Positions 23,413 to 32,293 of a stretch of DNA of 64,000 nucleotides are shown here, piece by piece. Under the pieces are notes generated by a model that worked only from the letters and a program-made list of their open reading frames with translations, ran no database searches and was not told the origin of the DNA. The stretch's first letter is position 1, and each line of letters opens with the position of its first letter. A program made the translations under genes and the position numbers. The stretch is from an uncultured Lachnospiraceae bacterium (GTDB lineage Bacteria > Bacillota > Clostridia > Lachnospirales > Lachnospiraceae): positions 59,363-123,362 of the forward strand of contig CADAHQ010000004.1 in the NCBI GenBank assembly GCA_902787715.1, written 5' to 3'.

Positions 23413-26400
23413 GTGAAAGAGACGACGGAAGCGGATGGGTATATCATTCAATATTGCTCTGTCTGCGGTCAGACGCAGAAGAAGATTCTGCCGAAAGTCG
23501 GGGGACTGAAGGTGAGTTCGTCCTACCTCAGCTTTTCGGAAAATGTTGACAATCGTGATATCAATCTGCTGAACATTTCGAATGCGGGCGCTGTTGTTGT
23601 GACCTTAGATTCGGGAGCAGCCGGCTGGGTAAGGGTAACGAGATCGGGAGCCACTTCCTATAAAGTTGAGGTAACCAAGAATACCGAAGGGGATGACCGT
23701 TTTGGTGTAATCACGTTCAGAGATCCCGAATATAACCGGTCTGTCTCCGTTGAAGTATCGCAGAGCAGCCGTGGCGGATGCAAGATCATGTTTGATCCAA
23801 ACGGCGGTATCGGTTGGCATGAGCCTGTCATCCGGACAGCGGTGCTGGGAGAAGTCATGGGCGGAGTATACCCGGAACCTCCGCGGGCTCCCGCTTATAA
23901 GACGTTTGCCGGATGGTATTCCCAGAAGGTTGGCGGTGTAAGATGGACGGAAAATACTCCTGTTCCCGGCGCCAAGGGAGTTACTCTGTATGCGCACTGG
24001 GCAGATACCAAGTACTACATCGCCTATGACGGCAACAATTACGAAACGGGCGAGATGGACCGGACACCTGCTGTCTGCAATCAGGATGTTACTCTGGCGA
24101 AAAACAAATTCGTTAAAACCGGTTATGTGCTTGCCGGCTGGAACACCAGACGTGACGGCCGGGGAATCGAGTATTCCGAGGGCGCAGTTGTCAGAAACTT
24201 GATTCCGGGTGATGCCGAAAACGGTACTGTGATAACTTTGTACGCTCACTGGGTCGAGCGGAAAGAGGTTACGGTAAGCTTTGATGTAAAATCAACCGGA
24301 GGATCCGACCCGGATAACAGCATTGCAAAAGAAACAAGAACCGTAGTCTATAAAGAGCCTTACGGTGATCTTCCGGGGCTTCCTGGTGGAGTAAAAGCTC
24401 CTGATGGCAAGGCGTTCGCCGGTTGGGAGACGAAAGACCATGTTCGTGTGACCGCTCAATCGGATGTGGAAGATGCAGCGGACCATGTTTTGTATGCTGT
24501 CTGGAGAGACAACACCTATATCATCCATTTTGAAGGAAACGGGAATCTGTACGGTGTCATGGAGGATATGACCTGTACGTACGGAGCGGACGTTCACTTT
24601 CCTGTCTGTGGATTTGACGACGGAACGGGTTTTGATTGCTGGAGTACTTCACGTACCGGAACCGGAGCGAATGCGGCCAATTATAAAGCCGGGGCTTATT
24701 CGGAGGCGCTGGTAAAGGATACTTCCATTGAGGAGATTACTTTATACGCAATCTGGAAAGAGCAAAATTATTCGGTGGAATACTTTGATCAGTTCAATGG
24801 AATCAGTATCCATAAGGACGCACCTCAGGATGTAGGGCATATCTACTATATAAGCAACTGCGCCCCGACCATTGAAGGACTTCGGTTCCTCGGTTATACG
24901 ACCGACCCCAGCTTCCGTGGAATGATTCCGGAGGGAGCGGACCGCTCCAAACTCTATTATCCCGGAGAAGCCGTTGTTTTCGATGGCGGTAGTGTATGGC
25001 TCTACTGTGTTTATGAATCAACACAGAACGATTGGATTCCCGTGATTTATCTTAACAACGGGGGAGACCTTCCGTCGAGGGCAGAGTATATCCATTGGAA
25101 TACCGAGGTCTATCAGGTCCCGACGCTTGCTTACTATGACCAGGAGGAACATGAGGCGGAGCGTCCGCATAAAACGGGATACATCTTCGAGGGATGGGGG
25201 CAGTATTCGAACTCGAACCGTAATAATGCGCTGTCTCGCCTGAAGATTGAGCGGGGAACGAAAGTGGTAAAGCTTTACGCAATCTGGAGCCCTAACGGCG
25301 CTAAAGTTACGTTGGATTACGGTTATGAAGGGAAGCAACGGGAAGAGCTGAACCAGCTCGGCACAGGAACCTTCTTCCTTCCGAAACCGAAGAGAAACGA
25401 TTATATCTTCCTCGGATGGGAGAGTGATTATGACGGTACCATCTATCAGGCGGAGGATGAGATTAAGGACCTTCCGAAGGATCTGGTGCTGACAGCTCTG
25501 TGGGAGCAGCGCACCTATCAGATAGAATTTATCGATTCTTATACCAACAAGGTGCTGAAGTCCGGCAGATACCTTTCTTCCGACAGACTTGATTGCGTAC
25601 AGAAATCGCCTGTCATCGGAAAGACCTTTAAGGGATGGAGATACAATTCGAAGACTTATTCGGCAGATGCTCTGGTGTCGGAATTCGTTGATATGAAGAC
25701 TCCTAACGTCCTGGATACCATTCTGAACACGGAAGATAAGGTGTACAAATTGTACACAAGTTTCCAGGGTGTCAATGAAGATGGAAAAATCACGGTTTAT
25801 TACCATCTGAATTCTCCGACAGCAGTCGGCGGACCGACAAAACCGACCACGGCAGAACGGAAGGTCGGCAATGTTTCCATCAAAACAAGCGGTGAGGCAC
25901 CGACGGATCCGCACCGGGTGTTCCTGGGATGGACTACGAGCATAAACGGAAGAACATACACACCTGCAGGGGAGACCTATGTCTACAAGGGAGATCCTAC
26001 CGGTAGAACGGCGCCGCCTACGGAAATCACTCTTTACGCGTGCTGGGCTTCCAAATATACGTTGGTTCTTGACAAGAACGGCAGTTCGGATTCCAAGGTT
26101 GACACCATTCCTATTGAGGACGTAGTACCGGGTCAGGTCGTCCAGATGAAGAAATACAAAAAATCCTTCGGAGAACCGAAGGGATATGTCCTTCTCGGCT
26201 GGGGAACTACTCCGGATACCGTATCCATCGGCGTGGACGGAGAATTTACCGTCCCGGAAAGTGATATGACGCTCTACGCAATCTGGAGTTCCAAGGATGT
26301 TGTGTTCCGATTCTACGACGCCTGCGGACGGGAGATTGCCAGAAGAAATGTGAAGTACAATTCAACGGTTACCATAGCGGAAATGGACGTTCCGGCCGCA

Positions 26401-27603
26401 TCGGTGGAACTGTCGGCATATCGTTTTGCCGGATGGGACGGAGAGGCTGAAGCAACATATAAGCGTTACAGCCTTGACGAGGCAATTTCGGTGAAAAAAG
26501 ATATGAATTTCTATGCCGCCTATGAAGAAATACCGGGTGTCGCAGGGAAAGTGATTATTCACTACCTTGCCAATGGAGGAGAAGGCGTTCCGGCGATGGA
26601 AACCATGGATCCCGGTGATTGCTATCTATCCCGAATCGTGCCTACCCGCGACGGTTACATTTTCCGCGGCTGGTCCCGTCATGATATTCGTTCCATCGGA
26701 TGGAATCTGGATTATTATTCGAACGTGGACTATCCGGTGGGCGAAGAGAACAAAATTGTAGGCAAGAGCGGCGACCGGATTGTTATGTATGCGGTTTGGG
26801 ATCGGAATGAGAATGTTTCCAACAACGACCTTAAGGAGACGCTGGAGTCTATTTACGGCGCCGGAACATTCGGCAATGATAAGCTGCTTAAAGTGTATCA
26901 ATCCTACGATTGGGAAAAACTGAATGATACGACATACTATGTCATGCGAACGAGCCGGAAAAGCAAAATGAAGGATTTTGAGAGTACTGTCATGGTTATG
27001 CAGTACCTGAACGGCAAGTGGAATTTGGATGCTTACGGAGCAATCGAGGGCATCTGGTCGTCAATCCGATTTGACGTGCTCACTTCCCTTCCCAATACTT
27101 CTGCACAAGCGCTGGATGTCACCTTTGATGTGGTTAACACGGCTGCGGAACTCGGAATCACCTTCTTCTGTCCGGAGGCAGGGTACTTTATCAGCGGATT
27201 GCACTTCCTGGATACTGCTTATGAAGTGCTTCGGAAAGAAGAGTACAAGGTGTTCTATGAGGCTTTGCTTGCGGAAGGATGGCAGGATCTGGGACGAATT
27301 ACAGGCGAAATCGACAAGATCGGTCTCGGACATACAATGAATCAACTGTTGAAAAAAACCGACATATCCCTTGATAAACAGATGCTTTACAAGGATATTG
27401 CCATAGCTGTTTTCCAGGAAGTGCAGACATTGCTTAAACAGGAGACGGAAGAACTGGATCCTTACGGCAGCTTCGACTATGCGTTCGGAATCTTTAAGGA
27501 ACGTGTGGCAGGGCAGAACTTCAGCCAGACGATCGTGGATCGTACCTATATTCCGATAAAACAGATATATGACTATGTGTTCAGTCATGTTACCGGATTT
27601 TGA
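23413..27603 (+). CDS. Large BACON and InlB-B-repeat protein, apparently lacking its N-terminus
   Basis: 1396 aa from a GTG without ribosome site or signal peptide; the frame closes at a stop at 23389-23391. The first residues (KETTEADGYIIQYCSVCGQ) look like the second half of a CxxC module, so the 5' part seems lost. Residues about 30-125 resemble a BACON domain (ending SVSVEVSQSS). Residues about 128-1127 hold 12 InlB-B/Listeria-Bacteroides repeats, each about 75-90 aa with a GW...LYAxW core. Residues 1128-1396 are a helical region I do not recognise. No sortase motif or membrane helix. Such proteins are adhesins when exported; export here is doubtful. Followed by a lipoprotein after 39 nt. 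Confidence 0.8.
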   Translation: MKETTEADGYIIQYCSVCGQTQKKILPKVGGLKVSSSYLSFSENVDNRDINLLNISNAGAVVVTLDSGAAGWVRVTRSGATSYKVEVTKNTEGDDRFGVITFRDPEYNRSVSVEVSQSSRGGCKIMFDPNGGIGWHEPVIRTAVLGEVMGGVYPEPPRAPAYKTFAGWYSQKVGGVRWTENTPVPGAKGVTLYAHWADTKYYIAYDGNNYETGEMDRTPAVCNQDVTLAKNKFVKTGYVLAGWNTRRDGRGIEYSEGAVVRNLIPGDAENGTVITLYAHWVERKEVTVSFDVKSTGGSDPDNSIAKETRTVVYKEPYGDLPGLPGGVKAPDGKAFAGWETKDHVRVTAQSDVEDAADHVLYAVWRDNTYIIHFEGNGNLYGVMEDMTCTYGADVHFPVCGFDDGTGFDCWSTSRTGTGANAANYKAGAYSEALVKDTSIEEITLYAIWKEQNYSVEYFDQFNGISIHKDAPQDVGHIYYISNCAPTIEGLRFLGYTTDPSFRGMIPEGADRSKLYYPGEAVVFDGGSVWLYCVYESTQNDWIPVIYLNNGGDLPSRAEYIHWNTEVYQVPTLAYYDQEEHEAERPHKTGYIFEGWGQYSNSNRNNALSRLKIERGTKVVKLYAIWSPNGAKVTLDYGYEGKQREELNQLGTGTFFLPKPKRNDYIFLGWESDYDGTIYQAEDEIKDLPKDLVLTALWEQRTYQIEFIDSYTNKVLKSGRYLSSDRLDCVQKSPVIGKTFKGWRYNSKTYSADALVSEFVDMKTPNVLDTILNTEDKVYKLYTSFQGVNEDGKITVYYHLNSPTAVGGPTKPTTAERKVGNVSIKTSGEAPTDPHRVFLGWTTSINGRTYTPAGETYVYKGDPTGRTAPPTEITLYACWASKYTLVLDKNGSSDSKVDTIPIEDVVPGQVVQMKKYKKSFGEPKGYVLLGWGTTPDTVSIGVDGEFTVPESDMTLYAIWSSKDVVFRFYDACGREIARRNVKYNSTVTIAEMDVPAASVELSAYRFAGWDGEAEATYKRYSLDEAISVKKDMNFYAAYEEIPGVAGKVIIHYLANGGEGVPAMETMDPGDCYLSRIVPTRDGYIFRGWSRHDIRSIGWNLDYYSNVDYPVGEENKIVGKSGDRIVMYAVWDRNENVSNNDLKETLESIYGAGTFGNDKLLKVYQSYDWEKLNDTTYYVMRTSRKSKMKDFESTVMVMQYLNGKWNLDAYGAIEGIWSSIRFDVLTSLPNTSAQALDVTFDVVNTAAELGITFFCPEAGYFISGLHFLDTAYEVLRKEEYKVFYEALLAEGWQDLGRITGEIDKIGLGHTMNQLLKKTDISLDKQMLYKDIAIAVFQEVQTLLKQETEELDPYGSFDYAFGIFKERVAGQNFSQTIVDRTYIPIKQIYDYVFSHVTGF

Positions 27604-27642
27604 AAGGCATAACAGAGAAGAGATTTCGGAAGGAGACAGCCA

Positions 27643-28737
27643 GTGAAACGGACAGGCAAAAAGCTATTGTTGCTTTTCTTGATAAGCGTGATGCTCTTCG
27701 CCCTTCCCGCATGCGGAAAGAAGAAAGAGAGCGACGCCGAACCGACGGAGAGTCCGGACAATCCCGGACAGAAGGGAACGCCGGGAGTAACCGAACCGTC
27801 CATTACCCTTCCGGTAGAGATTGATCTACCGGGGGGCACATCCGTACGAGAGGAGAAAGGTGTTCTTTTCGTCGCGGAGACACCGGACTATAACCTGTAT
27901 GTGTTCGATGAGGATACGGTAGAGAACAGTGCAATCTTTGATGCGAATGATGTGATTGCTCTGGTCAACTCCAAGGAACAGGAGTCTTTGGCAAAAGACG
28001 TTCTTCGGCTGAAGGAGTTTTCCATTTCCGCGGACAGCAAGATGAAGGCGTACGACAACATCAACGGAATGCAGGGATATCTGATTCCGATGTCGAGCAT
28101 GGTGTATGAAGGCTCGAGCGGTGACAAGACCGAGGGTGCGGGATTTGTCGTGATTTACAGTAAGCCGGACGATGTGGGAGTGTATATCATTCTGGGAATT
28201 CAGAAGGCGAACGGTGACGGAGCTCCGGATTCCGAGAGCGGGAAGCTTGCGATGGATACCGCCCTCAGCATGATTCCGAAGGAAACAGAACCGAAGTACG
28301 TCGCCTGGGAAGGCGCTATGCCGGATGAAACCGAAGTTCGGTTTGCTTATAAAAACGGCGGCGTTCTGCAGGTTGTGACGGACGGAGACGATTTGTTGCT
28401 GCCCTTCAATGAGAGCGGGGAGGCGGGAATTCTGATTCGTCATCTTCAGAATCGTGCGGATATGGCAGCGAAGGATCAGCTTCAGGATCTGATGGAGTCG
28501 TTGAAGGATTCCGATGATATGGCATTTTCCGAAATCACGACGGCGCAGGGAAGAGTGGAATATCAGAAGGTTATCCTGTCGTATACGCAGGGTGAAACGA
28601 AGATGAAAGAAGTGCTCTGCCTTTGCTCCGATTCGAAGGGAAGCTGCTGGATTTTGGATCTTTACGGAACCGAAGCGGAGGTAAATTCCAAAGAGGAAGA
28701 TCTTCAGGCGCTGCTTTGGTCGCTTGAGGAAGAATAA
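27643..28737 (+). CDS. Lipoprotein downstream of the InlB-repeat protein
   Basis: 364 aa from a GTG start at 27643 with GGAAGGAG seven nt upstream. Signal peptide 1-23, lipobox LPAC, Cys24. After a Pro/Glu/Thr linker come two similar halves (about 60-215 and 220-364), the second ending LQALLWSLEEE. This resembles the end of the 9619-11424 lipoprotein (LIEDVLWSL), suggesting a shared domain family. Short gap to the InlB-repeat gene indicates one transcript; it might help display or sense that protein. Function unknown. Confidence 0.8.
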   Translation: MKRTGKKLLLLFLISVMLFALPACGKKKESDAEPTESPDNPGQKGTPGVTEPSITLPVEIDLPGGTSVREEKGVLFVAETPDYNLYVFDEDTVENSAIFDANDVIALVNSKEQESLAKDVLRLKEFSISADSKMKAYDNINGMQGYLIPMSSMVYEGSSGDKTEGAGFVVIYSKPDDVGVYIILGIQKANGDGAPDSESGKLAMDTALSMIPKETEPKYVAWEGAMPDETEVRFAYKNGGVLQVVTDGDDLLLPFNESGEAGILIRHLQNRADMAAKDQLQDLMESLKDSDDMAFSEITTAQGRVEYQKVILSYTQGETKMKEVLCLCSDSKGSCWILDLYGTEAEVNSKEEDLQALLWSLEEE

Positions 28738-28745
28738 AAACGTAA

Positions 28746-28780
28746 AATGCCGGGGGCAAATGGTTGCCTCCGGCTTTTTG
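28746..28780 (+). terminator. Intrinsic terminator between convergent genes
   Basis: Stem GCCGGGGGCAA (28749-28759) with TTGCCTCCGGC (28764-28774), loop atgg, then TTTTT on the plus strand. On the minus strand it reads into CATTTTACG, weaker. Confidence 0.88.
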
Positions 28781-28795
28781 TATGTTTGCGGCTTT

Positions 28796-29968
28796 TCAGT
28801 TGCCCTTCCCGAAGAGCTGCAGCAGGTCGGCCGCGTAAGCGGGCAGCAGGTCGGGGCGCTTGGGCAGTTCGCGGGCGGGGAAGAGGCGGCAGAGGTCCTT
28901 CTTCTGAAGCACGAAGGAGGGCGAGAAGAGGTCGCCCGTCTGCGGCAGCAGTTCTCCGCGGGACCACTCGAAGGCTTCGTCGCGTTTTGCGGCTCGGCGG
29001 TAGGAACGGTCAACGAGGGAGGCGACGCTTCGGTGAACGGCGCGGTTTTCGTGGGTGAGCCAGATATAGTCTTTGTAATTGTCGAAGTAATGTTTTGCGG
29101 GCTCCGTAAGAAGCGGAATCCGCAGAAGAATGCGGCCGGAACCGTCGGCGGAAAGGGTGATGTCCGGGCGGGACGGCTCGCTTGTGAGCGTAAGGAACCG
29201 CGAAACCGGGCGATGCAGGGTAAGGCTTTCGGGCCATGCAACCGGCATCTGCAGAAGAAGCGTCACGGCGTCGGATTCATAGCTGTAAATCTCCGCGTGC
29301 TCCACAGGGGTCTGCGCGATATCCAGACACGGCAGAAGGCGGCAGAGGGAGACAAGCCCCAAGAGGTCTTCGCGGTTGTGCCGCGCCAGGTCATGGAAGC
29401 GGGCTTCCGCGGCGGCAAGGTTGCATTTGGAGAGGCCGACGAACTCGGAGTAGAAGCGAATGAGAGTGCCGCCGTCGTAAGGGTCCTCGCGGTCGTACCC
29501 GGCAAGGGGCTCTAAGTCGCGCTGCCTGCAGGAGGGGAGTCCCGCGAGCGTCTTTAAGCGGCGGAACGGCGGATAGAGATCTAAGGAGAGGGGCGTCGGA
29601 AACGGGGGCAGCCCGAGGAAGTTACTTCGGTCCCGGAGAAATGGGAGATCGAAGGTGGTGCCGTTAAAGTGGAGAAGGCGGCACCGCGAGGGAAGAGATT
29701 CGGCAAATGCCGTGATCAATGCGGGCTCCTCCGACGGCCGCTCGGCGCACCACTGCCGGAAGAGATAGGTTCCGCGGTCGTCCGGCTGCACGGCGCCGAT
29801 CATGTAGACCGGGGCGGATTTGGCGCTCAGGCCGCAGGTTTCGATGTCAAAAAAGCAGGGAACCGCGCCGTCGTCGGGACAGTAGCGGGGGTCCGCCAAG
29901 AATGCCGAAAGGCTTTCCAAAGTCTTCACGGGGAGCAGTTCGGTTAACGGTAATTCGGTGTAGCGCAT
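28796..29968 (-). CDS. Ribonuclease H-like (YprB-type) exonuclease
   Basis: 390 aa. Residues about 36-200 are a DEDD-type 3'-5' exonuclease fold: motif I FFDIETCGL (Asp, Glu), motif II HFNGTTFDLPFL (Asp) and motif III HNREDLLGLV (His, Asp), as in B. subtilis YprB and the RNase_H_2 family. The C-terminal 180 aa are poorly conserved in the family (TPR-like in relatives). Nucleic-acid processing is inferred. Start at 29968 follows GAGGAGG; promoter TTGAAT/TACTAT lies at 29991-30019. Divergent from ruvA. Confidence 0.88.
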   Translation of the reverse strand: MRYTELPLTELLPVKTLESLSAFLADPRYCPDDGAVPCFFDIETCGLSAKSAPVYMIGAVQPDDRGTYLFRQWCAERPSEEPALITAFAESLPSRCRLLHFNGTTFDLPFLRDRSNFLGLPPFPTPLSLDLYPPFRRLKTLAGLPSCRQRDLEPLAGYDREDPYDGGTLIRFYSEFVGLSKCNLAAAEARFHDLARHNREDLLGLVSLCRLLPCLDIAQTPVEHAEIYSYESDAVTLLLQMPVAWPESLTLHRPVSRFLTLTSEPSRPDITLSADGSGRILLRIPLLTEPAKHYFDNYKDYIWLTHENRAVHRSVASLVDRSYRRAAKRDEAFEWSRGELLPQTGDLFSPSFVLQKKDLCRLFPARELPKRPDLLPAYAADLLQLFGKGN

Positions 29969-29990
29969 AGAAGCCTCCTCATCGACCTAT

Positions 29991-30019
29991 ATAGTAGCAG
30001 AGAATTTGCCGAAATTCAA
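29991..30019 (-). promoter_or_regulatory. Promoter of the YprB-type gene
   Basis: Minus strand TTGAAT (30019-30014), 17-nt spacer, TACTAT (29996-29991), 23 nt before the ATG. Confidence 0.62.
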
Positions 30020-30110
30020 ATATTTTCGGGTAGAAAACAGGTGCTTTTCGGCGCGTAATATGGTATACTTTTGTCAGGGTACGAATACTTGACGGATGAG
30101 GTGATACCGG

Positions 30111-30722
30111 ATGATTGGAATGCTTGTGGGCACGCTGGAATATAAGGACCTTTCGACAGCCGTGATTCTTGCGGGAGGCATCGGCTTTGAGGTGCAGATG
30201 CCTGCGTCGGAGCTGGCGACGATGCCGCCGGTGGGCTCGGAGGTGCGGGTCTATACGCATATGAGCGTGAATGAGAATACCGGAATCAACCTGGTCGGGT
30301 TTCTCACAAGGGAAGCCCTTAAGATGTTCCGCATGCTGATTACGGTGAGCGGAATCGGCCCGAAGGCAGCGCTTGGGATTCTCTCGGTGATGGATCCCGC
30401 GGACCTGTCGGTTGCCATTATGACCGGCGATGAGGCGACGATTGCAAAGGCGCCGGGCATCGGCAAGAAGTCCGCTGCGAAGGTGGTGCTGGAGCTTCGG
30501 GACAAGATGGATTGGCAGGCGTACTCCGGAGCGGAGCCGGTGGCGGCTTCCGTGGGCACGGTCGCATCGGGTGGCGCTGGCACGGCAGCGGCGGAGGCAA
30601 TCGAGGCTTTGATGGCTCTCGGGTACTCCAAATCGGATGCTTCCAAGGCCGTATCCAAAGTGGAAAATGCAAGTCAGCTGGATGCGGATGACATTTTGAC
30701 GAGAAGCTTGAGATATCTGTAA
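30111..30722 (+). CDS. ruvA: Holliday junction branch migration protein RuvA
   Basis: 203-aa junction-binding subunit. Domain I (OB fold) residues 1-62 (MIGMLVGTLEYKD), domain II with two helix-hairpin-helix motifs (ITVSGIGPKAALGILS near 80, IAKAPGIGKKSAAKVVLEL near 110), flexible linker 140-155, domain III (EAIEALMALGYSKSDASKAV) that contacts RuvB. Complete. ruvB follows after 18 nt in the usual ruvAB order. Confidence 0.98.
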   Translation: MIGMLVGTLEYKDLSTAVILAGGIGFEVQMPASELATMPPVGSEVRVYTHMSVNENTGINLVGFLTREALKMFRMLITVSGIGPKAALGILSVMDPADLSVAIMTGDEATIAKAPGIGKKSAAKVVLELRDKMDWQAYSGAEPVAASVGTVASGGAGTAAAEAIEALMALGYSKSDASKAVSKVENASQLDADDILTRSLRYL

Positions 30723-30740
30723 AAACAGGGGTTTAGCGGC

Positions 30741-31745
30741 ATGGCTAGAAGAATTACGACAACGGAAGAGACCGCGGAAGACGTCCGCCTGGAAGGCTCG
30801 CTGCGGCCGCAGTATCTCTCGGAATATATCGGACAGTCGAAGGTGAAGAACACCATGAAGGTCTACATCGACGCGGCGAAGAAGCGCGGTGAGGCCTTAG
30901 ACCATGTTCTTTTGTTCGGACCGCCCGGACTTGGCAAGACAACGCTTGCCAACATTATCGCCAACGAGATGGGCGTGAATCTCCGCCAGACCTCGGGCCC
31001 TGCCATCGACAAGCCCGGCGACATGGCTGCGATTCTTTCTAAACTCCAGCCCAATGACATTCTTTTTATCGATGAGATCCACCGCCTGAACCGTCAGGTG
31101 GAGGAGTTGTTATATTCCGCGATGGAGGACTTCGGCGTCGATATCATCATCGGCTCGGGCCCTGCGGCGAAGCCGGTCCGGCTGAAGCTTCCGAAGTTTA
31201 CGCTGGTGGGTGCGACGACCCGTGCAGGTATGCTGACGGCGCCGTTACGGGACCGTTTCGGCGTTGTGGATCGTCTGGAATTTTACTCGGTTGCGGACCT
31301 TGCGCTGATTGTGCGGCATTCGGCGCGGGTATTGAACGTTGAGATTGATGAGGAAGGCGCCACGGAGATTGCGAGGCGCGCAAGAGGGACGCCCCGTCTT
31401 GCCAACCGCCTTCTAAAGCGCGTGCGCGACTACGCGCAGGTGCTCGGGGACGGCTCGATTCATTCGGAGATTGCCAAGAAGGCTCTCGATACACTGGAGG
31501 TGGACCGCCTGGGTCTCGATACCATCGACCGGGCGATTCTCACAACCATGATTACGAAGTTCCGCGGCGGTCCGGTGGGAACCGCAGCGGTTGCCACCAC
31601 CATCGGTGAGGACCAGGAGACGGTGGAGGAAGTGTACGAGCCTTACCTTGTACAGACCGGACTCATTGTGCGGACGCCCCGCGGCCGCATGGTGACAGCG
31701 GAAGCGTATGAACATCTGGGAATACCGAAGCCCGAGGGGAAGTAG
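30741..31745 (+). CDS. ruvB: Holliday junction helicase motor RuvB
   Basis: 334-aa AAA+ ATPase driving branch migration. Walker [13 protein letters not shown] near residue 58, Walker [11 protein letters not shown] near 105, sensor 1 GATTRAG near 155, arginine finger region PLRDRFG, and winged helix at the C-terminus ([16 protein letters not shown]). Normal length, no changes at key residues. Cotranscribed with ruvA; no ruvC, as expected in Firmicutes. Confidence 0.98.
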   Translation: MARRITTTEETAEDVRLEGSLRPQYLSEYIGQSKVKNTMKVYIDAAKKRGEALDHVLLFGPPGLGKTTLANIIANEMGVNLRQTSGPAIDKPGDMAAILSKLQPNDILFIDEIHRLNRQVEELLYSAMEDFGVDIIIGSGPAAKPVRLKLPKFTLVGATTRAGMLTAPLRDRFGVVDRLEFYSVADLALIVRHSARVLNVEIDEEGATEIARRARGTPRLANRLLKRVRDYAQVLGDGSIHSEIAKKALDTLEVDRLGLDTIDRAILTTMITKFRGGPVGTAAVATTIGEDQETVEEVYEPYLVQTGLIVRTPRGRMVTAEAYEHLGIPKPEGK

Positions 31746-31832
31746 GCATCGAAGGATACCGAAGCCCCGGGGAGAAGCGGGCATTTGCCTGCGGGATTTT
31801 CATAAGACAGAGGAGAAAGAGAGGCAGAAACC

Positions 31833-32246
31833 ATGCAGAAGCGGACGGAAGCGGAAGTCATTATCAACGGAAAGCGGTACAAAATCGCCGGCATCGAGGA
31901 GGAAGAGTATCTCCAGAAGATTGCCACGTATTTGAACAGCAAATACGCTGCGATGAAGGAAGTGAAGGGGTACCGCACCATGGACCTCGATATGAAGCAG
32001 GCATTGGTGCTCATCAACGTTGCGGATGACTACCTCAAGTGCCGCCAGCAGCTTGCTGACAAGCAGACCGAGGTTGAGCAGCGGGAGACGGACATCTTCA
32101 ACATGAAGCATGACATGCTTGCGGACCGCTCGCAGATTAAAGAACTGGAGGGACGCATCGAGCAGCTCAAGGATGCCCGGATGGAGGATCAGAAGAAGAT
32201 TGTCCGTTTGGAGACCGAGTTGTCCAACCTTCGCAAGCATCGGTAA
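31833..32246 (+). CDS. zapA: Cell division protein ZapA
   Basis: 137-aa FtsZ-ring stabiliser. N-terminal ZapA fold (AEVIINGKRYKIAGIEEEEY, YLNSKYAAM), then LVLINVADDYLK, and a long C-terminal coiled coil (residues about 70-137) longer than in E. coli. Lies in the ruvAB-zapA-U32 order conserved in many Clostridia. Ribosome site AGGAG upstream of ATG 31833. Confidence 0.92.
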   Translation: MQKRTEAEVIINGKRYKIAGIEEEEYLQKIATYLNSKYAAMKEVKGYRTMDLDMKQALVLINVADDYLKCRQQLADKQTEVEQRETDIFNMKHDMLADRSQIKELEGRIEQLKDARMEDQKKIVRLETELSNLRKHR

Positions 32247-32293
32247 TGCGGAAATGACGGGAGAACTGCGAATCGGAAGGAACGCCTTGCGAC

